Notes: a model not told the origin generated them from the letters alone. Shown: positions 16,601 through 24,831, counted from the stretch's first letter. The stretch is 64,000 nucleotides of DNA from Pseudomonas urmiensis (GCF_014268815.2 NZ_JABWRE020000001.1:2671001-2735000); one strand, 5' to 3'. Numbers and translations: made by a program.

Positions 16601-17383
16601 TCAGTCGCGCATGAACCCGCCATCCACATCCATGATCTCACCGGTGACAAAGCCTGCCTCCGCCGACGCCAAGAAACACACTGCCGCAGCAATATCCCGT
16701 GGCGTCCCAGCACGCCCCAGCGGCATCTGCGCCAGCACCTGCGCCCGAGCTTGCGGCGCCAGCACGCTGGTCATCTCGGTATCGGTCAGTGCCGGCGACA
16801 CTGCGTTTACAGTAATGTCGAACGGCCCCGCCTCACGCGCCAGCCCCTTGGTCAGGGCGATCACCGCACCCTTGGCCGCCGCATAGCAACTGTTGCCCAA
16901 CAACCCTCCCCCGCGCTTACCGGCTACCGAAGCGATGTTGATGATCCGCCCGGCACGCCGATCCATCATCCCCGGCAGCACCGCCTTGACACAGAAGAAC
17001 ACGCTGTTGAGATCGATCGCCATGACCCGATTCCACTCCGCCGTGGTCAGCTCCAGCAGCGGCGCTGTAGAAACGATCCCGGCGTTGTTGACCAGAATAT
17101 CGACCCCACCGAACAGTCGCTCGACCTGCGTGACCATCGCCTGCACCTGCTGCTCCTCTGCCACATCCACCCCCACGCCAATAGCCTCGATCCCCTGTGC
17201 ACGCAGCAGTTCGGCCGCACGCTCCGCGGCCTGTGGATCAAGATCGGCCAGGGCGACCCGCGCCCCGCAGTGGCCAAGCGCGACGGCGATGGCGTGGCCA
17301 ATCCCGCGGGCGGCGCCCGTCACTAAGGCGGTGCGGCCGGTCAGGGTGAAGTTCAAAGGGGCGTAAGCGGCAGCGGCATTCAT
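16601..17383 (-). CDS. Short-chain dehydrogenase/reductase (SDR)
   Basis: A 260-residue classical SDR: cofactor motif TGAARGIG, NNAG, catalytic Ser in NIASVAGK, and Y-A-A-A-K. An acidic residue at the end of beta-2 (ALADLDP) indicates NAD(H). The closest families are 3-oxoacyl reductases and sugar or hydroxy-acid dehydrogenases. It lies 88 bases downstream of the sigma54 activator in the same direction, so co-transcription is likely. In context it may oxidise the hydroxyl of the substrate of the neighbouring island. Confidence 0.9.
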   Translation of the reverse strand: MNAAAAYAPLNFTLTGRTALVTGAARGIGHAIAVALGHCGARVALADLDPQAAERAAELLRAQGIEAIGVGVDVAEEQQVQAMVTQVERLFGGVDILVNNAGIVSTAPLLELTTAEWNRVMAIDLNSVFFCVKAVLPGMMDRRAGRIINIASVAGKRGGGLLGNSCYAAAKGAVIALTKGLAREAGPFDITVNAVSPALTDTEMTSVLAPQARAQVLAQMPLGRAGTPRDIAAAVCFLASAEAGFVTGEIMDVDGGFMRD

Positions 17384-17471
17384 TGTTGTTATTCCTTCAT
17401 GAGGTCGAAGTCAGGCCCGCCCCCTGCACGGCAAGGGGCGTTGGATCTGTGCGATCAGTGGGTGATGCGGA

Positions 17472-18521
17472 TCAGGCGTTGCGGCAGGCGCCCAGCGCCA
17501 ACTGTTCCTTGAGCGGAGGGATATCCAGGCGCCGTAGCACCCGGTACAGCGATGGCCGGCAGATACCCAGCTCACGCGCCGCCGCCGACATGTTCCAGCG
17601 ACAGGCTTGCAGCACTTCGAGCACATCGGCGCGCTCATCGCCTGCGCGAGTCGGGCGAATCGGGCGAATCGGCGTGACATTAGGCATCACCGGACGTACT
17701 GCGCCTGAGGCAGGCGGCAACTGGGCGAGGAAGTCCACCGGCAGATCGCCGCGCTGGATCCGCGCACCTTCCATCACCGCACAGGCATAGCGGATCACCG
17801 CGCGCATCTGGCGCAGGTTGCCGGGCCAGGCGTGGGTCAGCAGCAGCGACCAGACTTCAGCGCTGATCACCTGGCGCGGATCGCAACCGGGCAGTTCATG
17901 AGCAACCATGTTGCACAGCAACTCGCCGCGATCGGTGCGCTCGCGCAGCGGCGGTAGCTCCACCACGCCAGTGGCGATGCGATAGAACAAATCCTCGCGA
18001 AAACTGCCGTCGGCCACCCGCGCGGTCAGGTCCTGGTGGGTGGCGCAGACCAAGGCGAAATTCACCGGCAGGCTGCGTTCGGCGCCCAGCGGGGTCACTT
18101 CACGCTCGGCGATCACCCGCAGCAGACGGGTCTGCTGCTCGTAGGGCATATCGCCGATCTCATCGAGAAACAAGGTGCCGCCATCCGCCTGCTGGACCTT
18201 GCCCTTCTTGCCACCCGGCAACGCGCCGGAAAAGGCACCACGGCTGTAGCCGAACAGCTCGCTTTCGATCAGCGTCTCGGGGATCGAGGCACAGTTGAGC
18301 GCCACCAGTTGGGCGTTGCGCCGTTGACTGTGGGCATGCAGGGCACGGGCAAGAATCTCTTTGCCGGTACCGGTCTCGCCCCGGATCAGCACGGCAATGC
18401 CACGCTCCATCAGGCGCAACGCGCGGCGAAAGGCCTGGCGCACCTGCGGGTCACTGTCATGGGCGATATCGGTTTCGGCGGTGGTGGCGTACGGCACAGC
18501 AGGGTCAGTCAGGGAATGCAT
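17472..18521 (-). CDS. Stand-alone sigma54-dependent activator (AAA+ and Fis-type HTH, no sensor domain)
   Basis: 349 residues. The AAA+ domain starts almost at the N-terminus: Walker A GETGTGKE, the sigma54-contact loop GAFSGA (a variant of GAFTGA), Walker B GGTLFLDEIGDM, and the arginine-finger region FREDLFYRIATGVVELPPLR. It ends in a Fis-like HTH (AARELGICRPSLYRVLRRL). There is no GAF, PAS or receiver domain, as in PspF. ATG 18521 is chosen because AAGGTGA precedes it; a GTG at 18530 would overlap that site. The gene is divergent from a LysR gene. It is the natural candidate to activate the two sigma54 promoters at 24679 and 24953. Confidence 0.93.
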   Translation of the reverse strand: MHSLTDPAVPYATTAETDIAHDSDPQVRQAFRRALRLMERGIAVLIRGETGTGKEILARALHAHSQRRNAQLVALNCASIPETLIESELFGYSRGAFSGALPGGKKGKVQQADGGTLFLDEIGDMPYEQQTRLLRVIAEREVTPLGAERSLPVNFALVCATHQDLTARVADGSFREDLFYRIATGVVELPPLRERTDRGELLCNMVAHELPGCDPRQVISAEVWSLLLTHAWPGNLRQMRAVIRYACAVMEGARIQRGDLPVDFLAQLPPASGAVRPVMPNVTPIRPIRPTRAGDERADVLEVLQACRWNMSAAARELGICRPSLYRVLRRLDIPPLKEQLALGACRNA

Positions 18522-18682
18522 CAGCGTCACCTTTTATTGTTCTATAGCTTGTGACTATGTCGGCGGGCGACGCTTGTGGCGCGGCCGGGGCCGAAGGGGT
18601 GTTGCCTGATCACATTAGGTAGGCGCACTTATATTTTCCAATACATAATCAAGCATCCATTGATACCTTTGCGAGCATCAAC
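18522..18682. promoter_or_regulatory. Divergent promoter region of the sigma54 activator and LysR genes
   Basis: 160 bases between the two starts. The AT-rich TTATATTTTCCAATACATAA (18629-18648) contains TTAT and ATAA as inverted ends and is the best candidate for a LysR operator or promoter. No sigma54 consensus is seen here. Confidence 0.4.
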
Positions 18683-19606
18683 GTGATCGAACTGCGCCAT
18701 TTGCATTACTTCCGCACCCTGGCCGAGACCTTGCATTTTGGCCGCGCAGCCGAGCGCCTGCACATCTCGCAGCCGCCGTTGTCGCGGCAGATCGCCCTGC
18801 TGGAAGAGGAACTGGGGGTGAAATTGTTCGATCGCTCGCGGCGCCGGGTCGAGCTGACCGAAGCCGGCCAGCGCTTCTACCTGGACACCGGCACGGTGTT
18901 CGCCGCCTTCGAGCAGGCCAAGCGCAATGCCCTGGCCGCCGCGCGCGGGGCGGCTGGCGAATTGTCGGTGGGGTTCATGATGTCGACCGCCTACAGCATC
19001 ACCCCGGCCATCACCCGCCGCTACGCAGCGCTGTATCCGCAGGTCAACCTCAAGTTGACCGAGACCTTGCCGCTGGACCTGGCCCAGGACATCAGCAGTG
19101 GCAACAAGGACGTGGCGATCATGTACCGGCCGCAGGATTGCAGTGGCCTGGAGACGGTGACCCTGTACCGCGAAGAAATGACCTTGGTGCTACCGCCTGG
19201 GCATCGTTTGATGGAACACGAGCTGATCGACCCGCAAGCGCTGGCCGGCGAGCCGTTCATCATCGTGCCCAGGCGGATTGCCCCGGCGCTGCACGACATG
19301 ATCTTCAACTACTGCCTGCAGCACGGCGTGACGCCGAACATCGGCATGGAGATCAACATGCAGCAGACCATCGTCAACCTGGTGGGTGAAGGCTTAGGGG
19401 TCGCCATCGTGCCGCGCTCGATGCGCAACATGCGCCTGGCCACCACCAGCTTCAAGCCGTTGAAGCACGCGCCGGTGATCGAAGTGGTGGCAGTGTGGAA
19501 GGCCGATAACCACAACCCGTGCATTGCCACCTTTGTCGAGACGGCGCTGCAGGCGGGCGAGCAGGCAACGCGCGAGGATCAGGCGCAGCGGGGGTTGGAG
19601 GGGTGA
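18683..19606 (+). CDS. LysR-family regulator, CatM/BenM-like branch
   Basis: A 307-residue protein with the HTH at residues 1-60 (MIELRHLHYFRTLAETLHFG..., PPLSRQIALLEEELG) and a periplasmic-binding-like effector domain (GFMMSTAYSITPAITRRYAAL). It starts with GTG 18683. The ELRHLHYF start and the FDRSRRRVELTEAG wing are typical of regulators of aromatic and organic-acid catabolism. It is part of the catabolic island and may regulate the activator gene it faces. Effector unknown. Confidence 0.92.
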   Translation: MIELRHLHYFRTLAETLHFGRAAERLHISQPPLSRQIALLEEELGVKLFDRSRRRVELTEAGQRFYLDTGTVFAAFEQAKRNALAAARGAAGELSVGFMMSTAYSITPAITRRYAALYPQVNLKLTETLPLDLAQDISSGNKDVAIMYRPQDCSGLETVTLYREEMTLVLPPGHRLMEHELIDPQALAGEPFIIVPRRIAPALHDMIFNYCLQHGVTPNIGMEINMQQTIVNLVGEGLGVAIVPRSMRNMRLATTSFKPLKHAPVIEVVAVWKADNHNPCIATFVETALQAGEQATREDQAQRGLEG

Positions 19607-19627
19607 TTGCTGGGGTGTCGGTACTGG

Positions 19628-19656
19628 CCTCATCGCGGGGCAAGCCCGCTCCCACG
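19628..19656 (-). repeat. REP palindrome, left copy of a pair
   Basis: CCTCATCGCGGGGCAAGCCC followed by GCTCCCACG. Intact. Its inverted partner, 29 bases further on, is split by the IS110 element. Confidence 0.85.
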
Positions 19657-19702
19657 CGCCCGGTACACTGACTGAACATGAGTAGCGTGGGAGATTCTAT
19701 GG

Positions 19703-20659
19703 TTATGGGCAAGCCAATTTCATAGCTCTGGTGATGTATTCGCCCTGATTTTTCATCAGGGCGAAAGCCACGCGGGCAAGCTTTCGAGCCAAGATGACCA
19801 AGGCTTGGGTTGTTGCTTTACCGCTGTTTCGATGCTGCTCATAAAGGTCTCTCCAAGCGGCCGACCTGCTGGCGGACATTGCCGCGTTGTGCAGCAAACG
19901 ACGGATCTCTGAACATCCCCGCTTTGTCAGGCGACGACGTCCATTCGTCTGCCCAGAGTCATTAACTCGCAGGTCCATTCCAAGGAATGCGATGAAGGAG
20001 TCACTGTTTTTAAATTCGCCTCTGACAAAGGCCATGACTAATGCCGCAGCGGTCAGAAAACCAATTCCTTCTACGGCTTGGCAGCGAGCCACTTGTTCTT
20101 GTAGTCCGGCTTCTCGGAGCACGTCCTTAAGTTTTTTCTGAATCAGTAAATCGAGGCGGTCTATCGATTTGACGAACACTTCGAAGGCGCTCTTCAAAAG
20201 GCTTTCATTGGCCCAGCTCTGAGTCATTGCAGTGCGCGCTGTCACCAAGGCAGCTCTGCGTCGCAGAAGGCTCTGGACCTTGCCGTAGACGGCGGGAGGG
20301 GGGCTCCAGGGGCGAAGATCTTCCCCTTCGTTTCTCAAGAACCGGGACAACAATCTCGCATCAGAAGGGTCAGTTTTGACTCGTCCTCCAACACTTTTCC
20401 GATAGTTGCTCAGTTGAAAGCCATCAATGACATAAACCTCAAGACCCGCACCATGGGCTAACTCGACCAGGTCCAAGTGATAGACGTTGGTCGCTTCAAC
20501 TGCGATAGCCGTGTTGAGCGGCTGTTGTTTCAACCATCGCTTGATGTCGGGTTTTGAATTTTTCAGTTTGATTACCTCATCACTAGCGTCGTGATGGATA
20601 ACCAACTCAGCCTTTGCGACGTCCGTACCCACGATCAGTTTGCCTGCCTGCATTGCCAT
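19703..20659 (-). CDS. IS110-family transposase (DEDD RuvC-like and Tnp_20 domains)
   Basis: 318 residues. The N-terminal RuvC-like DEDD domain shows its acidic residues in IVGTDVAKAELVIH (Asp), AVEATNVYH (Glu) and VKTDPSDARLLSRFL (Asp pair). The C-terminal Tnp_20 domain has VEGIGFLTAAAL, FLGMDLRVNDSGQTNGRRRL and the serine region HNAAMSASRS, the site expected to hold the nucleophilic Ser. Length is normal and no frameshift is seen, so it may be active. The stop codon lies inside the subterminal repeat. Confidence 0.96.
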   Translation of the reverse strand: MAMQAGKLIVGTDVAKAELVIHHDASDEVIKLKNSKPDIKRWLKQQPLNTAIAVEATNVYHLDLVELAHGAGLEVYVIDGFQLSNYRKSVGGRVKTDPSDARLLSRFLRNEGEDLRPWSPPPAVYGKVQSLLRRRAALVTARTAMTQSWANESLLKSAFEVFVKSIDRLDLLIQKKLKDVLREAGLQEQVARCQAVEGIGFLTAAALVMAFVRGEFKNSDSFIAFLGMDLRVNDSGQTNGRRRLTKRGCSEIRRLLHNAAMSASRSAAWRDLYEQHRNSGKATTQALVILARKLARVAFALMKNQGEYITRAMKLACP

Positions 20660-20688
20660 GGGCGGTTCTCCACGTTAAGGTTTTTCGG

Positions 20689-20851
20689 CTTGAAGGGGTT
20701 TCACCAAGAGGCGCTGGCTTGCTTCTATCGTCGCTTGCAAACGATGCATTCTTTATCGGCGCTTTGGTGGAAGGGGTGGGGCGATGTCTCCCACGGTCTG
20801 TACTGCTGCGAACAGTCAGAATCGGGCATTTAGTCCCACCACCCCTTCAAG
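20689..20851 (-). ncRNA. Candidate bridge RNA in the IS110 leader
   Basis: Read with the transposase, the leader folds into two stem-loops. Loop 1: GAAGGGGTGG (20848-20839) pairs with CCACCCCTTC (20779-20770). It holds GCCCG (20827-20823) on its 5' side, a small hairpin, and CGTGGGAG (20795-20788) on its 3' side. These match the left and right halves of the REP target. Loop 2: CACCAA (20769-20764) pairs with TTGGTG (20707-20702), with inner GCGC/GCGC. It contains AAAGAAT (20754-20748), close to the ATAGAAT at the element's own end. This is the layout of target-binding and donor-binding loops in IS110 bridge RNAs. Exact RNA ends are not known. Confidence 0.65.
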
Positions 20852-20900
20852 TCTAACCATACAAGCGGGCTTGCCCCGCGATGAGGCCGGCACTGCCAGA

Positions 20901-21692
20901 TCAGATCTCCAGGATCCCCGAAGCCATGAAGCCACCATCCACCGGGATCACATGCCCGCTGATGTACGAGGCATCCTCAGAAGCCAGAAACGCCACCGCC
21001 CCCGCCATCTCCGCCGGCGTGCCATAGCGGCGTAGAGGCACCGCCCGCGCATACGACTCACGCGTCGCCGCCGAATGCAGGGTCTGGGTCAGTGGCGTAT
21101 CCACCGGCCCCGGTGCAATGCCGTTAACCGTGATGCCATGCTCAGCCAGTTCAATCGCCATCTGCCGGGTCAGGCCAATCACCGCTGCCTTCGACGTGCC
21201 ATAAGCAGTACGTCCCATGCTCGCGCGCATGCCACTGATCGAAGCGACGTTGATGATCCGCCCCCAGCCCTGCTCGCGCATCAACTGCGCCGCCTGTTGG
21301 CTGCACAGCAAGGTGCCGGTCAGGTTGATGTTCATCAGCCGTTGCCAACCCTCAAGCTCAGTATCGAGAAACGCCTGGGTGCGGGCGACGCCAGCATTGT
21401 TGACCAGCACATCGCAGCGCCCATAGTGCTCGCGCAGCTGGGCGAACAGCGCACTGATCGACTGCCCATCGCCGACATCGATGACCATGGCCTGGGCCTC
21501 GATGCCCTGCACCCGCAGCCCAGCGACCATCTCTTCGGCCGCCGCCAGGTTGATATCGGCCACCACCACGCTGTGGCCGTCGTGACCCAGGCGTTCGGCG
21601 ATGGCCGCACCGATACCCATCGCAGCCCCCGTCACCAGCGCAACCCGGCCGTGGGCTGGCGCATACATCGTTGTTTTCGCAGCTTGGCTCAT
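20901..21692 (-). CDS. Short-chain dehydrogenase/reductase (SDR), last gene of the TRAP operon
   Basis: A 263-residue classical SDR: TGAAMGIG, NNAG, Ser in NVASISGM, Y-G-T-S-K, and VVADIN (Asp, so NAD(H) preferred). It follows the dctQM gene by 12 bases and shares its operon with the TRAP transporter, so it probably acts on the imported compound or its CoA ester. FabG-like beta-hydroxyacyl or 2,3-dihydrodiol chemistry is possible; the substrate cannot be fixed. Confidence 0.9.
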   Translation of the reverse strand: MSQAAKTTMYAPAHGRVALVTGAAMGIGAAIAERLGHDGHSVVVADINLAAAEEMVAGLRVQGIEAQAMVIDVGDGQSISALFAQLREHYGRCDVLVNNAGVARTQAFLDTELEGWQRLMNINLTGTLLCSQQAAQLMREQGWGRIINVASISGMRASMGRTAYGTSKAAVIGLTRQMAIELAEHGITVNGIAPGPVDTPLTQTLHSAATRESYARAVPLRRYGTPAEMAGAVAFLASEDASYISGHVIPVDGGFMASGILEI

Positions 21693-21704
21693 GACAGCCC
21701 TCTC

Positions 21705-23585
21705 TTAAAGGAAACCAATGGAAATCCATGGGAAGCAGGCCACCACTACCAGGGCCACCAGCAAGGCCCCCAGGTAACCCCAAACCCTGCGTATAACGTG
21801 ATCGGACGAGGTCTTGCTGATCGCACAGGCGGCGTAGAAGCCGACCCCCAAAGGCGGTGCGAACAGGCCCACGCCCATCGCCAGGATCACCACCATGGCG
21901 TAGTGCACCGGATGGATACCGAGCATTTCCGCCAGCGGGAACATCAACGGGCCGAACAGCACGATCGCCGGGATGCCCTCGAGCACGCTGCCCAGAATCA
22001 GGAACACCAAAATGGTGACGAACATGAAGCCAAAGGTGCCGCCAGGGATTTCCTCGATCAGCTCGACCAACGAGGCAGAGAACCCGGACTGGGTCAGTGC
22101 CCAGGCCATCGCCGAGGCCATGCCGATGATCAGCAAAATCGCCCCCGATAGCGCCGCCGCTTCCAGCAGCATCGGGTACAGCCGGGCGAACTCGATGTGG
22201 CGCATGAACAGGTGCATGGCAAGGCCGACCAACACCACGTAGGCCACGCCGATGGTCGACACCTCAGTGGCGGTCGCGGCGCCTTCGAGCACCGCCACGC
22301 GGATCAGCAGCGGCAGCGCCAATGCGGGCAAGGCAATGAGGAAGGTCTTGGCCACCCGCGACAGCGGTGCGCGCTCGATCTTCGGTCCGTCTTCCTTGCG
22401 TGACCGCCACCAGCAGACCACCGCGATAGCGATTGTCGCGACCACCGCCGGCATCAAGCCGCCAATGAACAGCGCGGTGATCGATACGCTGCACACCGCG
22501 CCAATGGTGATCAGCACCAGGCTTGGCGGAATGGTCTCGGTCATCGCCCCGGTAGCCGACAGCAGCGCTGCCAGCTCCTCTGGCTTGGAGCCGCGCCGCT
22601 TCATCTCGGGGAACAAGGCCGGTGCCACCGCAGCCATGTCGGCGACCTTGGAGCCGGAAATCCCCGACACCAGGAACATCGCCCCCAACAGCACGTACTG
22701 AAGGCCCCCGCGCACATGGCCGAGCAGCGAGGCCATGAAGTCGATCAGCGTGCGGGCCATGCCCGACAGTTGTAGCACCACCCCCAGCAGGACGAACAGC
22801 GGCACCGCCAACAGCACCATGTGCGACATGCCCTCGTCCATGCGCCCGACCACGATCGACAGCGGCGCATGGGTGGCCAGGGCCAGGTAGGCCATGGTCG
22901 CCGTACCGAAGGCGAAGGCAATCGGGATACCGCCAAACACGCACGCCCCCAGCAGCACCAGGAAGAACACCACCAGGTTGTAGTTACCCATCGCCGCCAG
23001 CAATGGCTGGGCCAGCCACAACGCCGCCCCCACCACCGCCACCACCGCAAGCCCGGCCATGAACTGGCGCACTGTCGAATAGCGTGCCATGCGCGCTACC
23101 GCCGCCAACAGCATCAGTACCGCGCCCACCGGCAGTGCTGCCGCGCGCACCCCGTCAGGGATGCCCAAGGCGGGCGTGGTAATCCACATCTGCTCATGCG
23201 AATGCTGCATCGCCGGAGAAATGATCATCGCCACGAACAGGCAGACAATCAGCGCCGACAAGGTTTCACTGAAGCCGCGCCAGGCAGCCGGCAACTTGTT
23301 CACCACCGCCGACATGCGCATGTGTTCGCCACGGTCCAGCGCCAGCACCGCGCCGAACATCGACAGCCAGATGAACAGCGACGACGCCAGCTCGTCGGAC
23401 CAGATCAACGGGCTGTGCAGCACATAGCGGGCGATCACCCCCGCCAGCAGCACCAGGGTCTCGATCACCATCAAGGTGACGGCGATGACCCCGACCACAC
23501 GCATGGTCCAGGTGTTCAGGCAGATCAGCACCCGGGCCGGCAGGCGCTGCGAAACGTTGGAGGCCGTGACCGCTGGCGCGCTCAT
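21705..23585 (-). CDS. TRAP transporter, fused small and large membrane subunits (DctQ-DctM)
   Basis: 626 residues. Residues 1-200 form a DctQ domain with four hydrophobic segments (LLAGVIARYVLHSPLIWSDELASSLFIWLSMFGA). Residues 210-626 form DctM with about 12 segments (VVFFLVLLGACVFGGIPIAFAFG, FLVSGISGSKVADMAAVAPALFPEM, the G-E-I/LGCL-like PPSLVLITIGAVCS). The junction is in frame, with no sign of a frameshift. With DctP it makes a sodium-driven importer for an organic acid. It overlaps dctP by one base. Confidence 0.95.
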   Translation of the reverse strand: MSAPAVTASNVSQRLPARVLICLNTWTMRVVGVIAVTLMVIETLVLLAGVIARYVLHSPLIWSDELASSLFIWLSMFGAVLALDRGEHMRMSAVVNKLPAAWRGFSETLSALIVCLFVAMIISPAMQHSHEQMWITTPALGIPDGVRAAALPVGAVLMLLAAVARMARYSTVRQFMAGLAVVAVVGAALWLAQPLLAAMGNYNLVVFFLVLLGACVFGGIPIAFAFGTATMAYLALATHAPLSIVVGRMDEGMSHMVLLAVPLFVLLGVVLQLSGMARTLIDFMASLLGHVRGGLQYVLLGAMFLVSGISGSKVADMAAVAPALFPEMKRRGSKPEELAALLSATGAMTETIPPSLVLITIGAVCSVSITALFIGGLMPAVVATIAIAVVCWWRSRKEDGPKIERAPLSRVAKTFLIALPALALPLLIRVAVLEGAATATEVSTIGVAYVVLVGLAMHLFMRHIEFARLYPMLLEAAALSGAILLIIGMASAMAWALTQSGFSASLVELIEEIPGGTFGFMFVTILVFLILGSVLEGIPAIVLFGPLMFPLAEMLGIHPVHYAMVVILAMGVGLFAPPLGVGFYAACAISKTSSDHVIRRVWGYLGALLVALVVVACFPWISIGFL

Positions 23586-24616
23586 CAGGCCAGTTTCCCG
23601 GAGAACTGCTCAAGAATGGCCCAGGCCTCGTCGCCGAACTTCTCGTGCCAGTCGGCGTAGTAATTGGCGCTGCGCAACTTGGCGCGGAACGGCTCGGCGG
23701 GCGAGTCGACCAGCTCCAGGCCCTTGCCTTTGAGGGTGTCGCGCGTAGTGCCTTCCAGTTTGGCCAGGTCATCGCGCTGGGCCAGCACCGCCGCCTCGAT
23801 GTGCTTGCGCAGCACCGCTTGCAGCTCAGGCGGCAGGCGGCCGATGGAGGCGCTGTTGCCGAGCATCCAGAAGCCATCCCAGACATGGTTGGTCAGCGAG
23901 CAATACTTCTGCACTTCATAGAGCTTGGCCGAGGACACCAGGGTCAGCGGGTTCTCCTGGCCTTCGACGATGCGCGTCTGCAGCGCCGAGTAGACTTCGG
24001 CGAAGTTGATGCTGGTCGGCGCTGCATCCAGGGCGCGGAAAATCGACATGATGATCGGGCTCGGCGGCACCCGTAGCTTCATCCCGCGCAGGTCATCGGG
24101 GCTGGCCACCGGCCGGGTGCTGGTGGTGGTGACGCGAAAACCGTTGTCCCACATCCGCTCATAGGCAAACAGCGTACCGGTCTTGGCGATCTCACCGCGC
24201 ACGTGCTCGCCAAGGGCGCCGTCCATTGCGCTCCAGACTTGCTGGTAGTCCTTGAAGGCAAAACCCACCGCGCTGATCTGCACCGACGGCACCAGGGTGC
24301 CGAGAATCACCGGCGACAGCGAGAACAGGTCGACCGCGCCAGAGCGTACCTGGGCCAGGGTGTCGGTATCGCTGCCCAGCTGGCTGCTGGGGAACACCTG
24401 CACGCTCAGCGCGCCGTTGGTTTCCTCCTTGATCGCCTTGGCCATTTCCCGGGCACGGATGTTCATCGGGTGGCTGATGGGCAGGTTGTTGGCAAACTTC
24501 AGCTTGAAGTCGGCGGCGCGGCTATTGCCGCTGTACAGGCCCATCCCGGCGGCAGCGACAGCGGCCGATGCCAGTGAGGCCGTCTTGATGAAGGAACGGC
24601 GGGTGAAATCGCTCAT
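23585..24616 (-). CDS. TRAP transporter substrate-binding protein DctP
   Basis: 343 residues with a twin-arginine signal (FTRRSFIKTASLASAAVAAAGM), so it is exported folded by Tat. The mature part is a DctP-fold ligand binder (KFANNLPISHPMNIRAREMAKAI...). The conserved arginine that fixes the ligand carboxylate is probably in DDLRGMKLRVPPSPI. First gene of dctP-dctQM-SDR, driven by the sigma54 promoter at 24679-24693. Confidence 0.95.
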   Translation of the reverse strand: MSDFTRRSFIKTASLASAAVAAAGMGLYSGNSRAADFKLKFANNLPISHPMNIRAREMAKAIKEETNGALSVQVFPSSQLGSDTDTLAQVRSGAVDLFSLSPVILGTLVPSVQISAVGFAFKDYQQVWSAMDGALGEHVRGEIAKTGTLFAYERMWDNGFRVTTTSTRPVASPDDLRGMKLRVPPSPIIMSIFRALDAAPTSINFAEVYSALQTRIVEGQENPLTLVSSAKLYEVQKYCSLTNHVWDGFWMLGNSASIGRLPPELQAVLRKHIEAAVLAQRDDLAKLEGTTRDTLKGKGLELVDSPAEPFRAKLRSANYYADWHEKFGDEAWAILEQFSGKLA

Positions 24617-24678
24617 GAAGCTCTCCTGACCTATTTGTTCTTATTGATCGAATTGCAGCGACGATGCAGGTGTTGTTA

Positions 24679-24693
24679 GCAATACGGGTGCCA
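24679..24693 (-). promoter_or_regulatory. Sigma54 promoter (-24/-12) of the dctP operon
   Basis: On the minus strand: TGGCAC (24693-24688), five bases, TTGC (24682-24679). Exact consensus. The expected start site is near 24667, about 50 bases before the dctP ATG. Confidence 0.8.
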
Positions 24694-24831
24694 TTGCTCG
24701 CCAGCACCTACGCGCAGCGCTGTGCAAACACCCCAGAAGCTATTCAAGCCTATGTTTTAGCTAGCAAATAAAATTTCACTCGGCGGGCAGTGACAGTGTG
24801 ATCGAGCAGGCATACACGGCGCTTGGGTGTA

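Larger units (their letters stand above)
19694..20865 (-). mobile_element. IS110-family insertion sequence inserted in a REP element
   Basis: About 1172 bases. The ends are fixed by the split REP: on the transposase strand the element is flanked on both sides by the dinucleotide CT (20865-20864 and 19693-19692). It has no long terminal repeats but an 8-bp subterminal inverted repeat, TATGGTTA (19698-19705) and TAACCATA (20854-20861). The transposase gene reaches almost to the right end, and a 206-base non-coding leader precedes it. That is the IS110-group arrangement, in which the leader encodes a bridge RNA. IS110 elements targeting REP sequences are known in P. putida (ISPpu9, ISPpu10) and E. 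coli (IS621). Confidence 0.9.
19686..20888. repeat. REP palindrome interrupted by the IS element
   Basis: CGTGGGAG (19686-19693) and CGGGCTTGCCCCGCGATGAG (20866-20885) rejoin exactly into a standard REP of this genome once the intervening 1.17 kb is removed. This fixes the insertion point. Confidence 0.85.

Noticed and set aside
17384-18682. Sigma54 activator as a frameshifted remnant of a longer AcoR-type protein
   Set aside because: Only 160 bases separate it from the divergent LysR gene and no GAF-like coding is found there in any frame; ATG 18521 has a good ribosome site.
21705-23585. DctQM fusion as a sequencing frameshift
   Set aside because: The frame is continuous across the joint and fused QM proteins are a known form.
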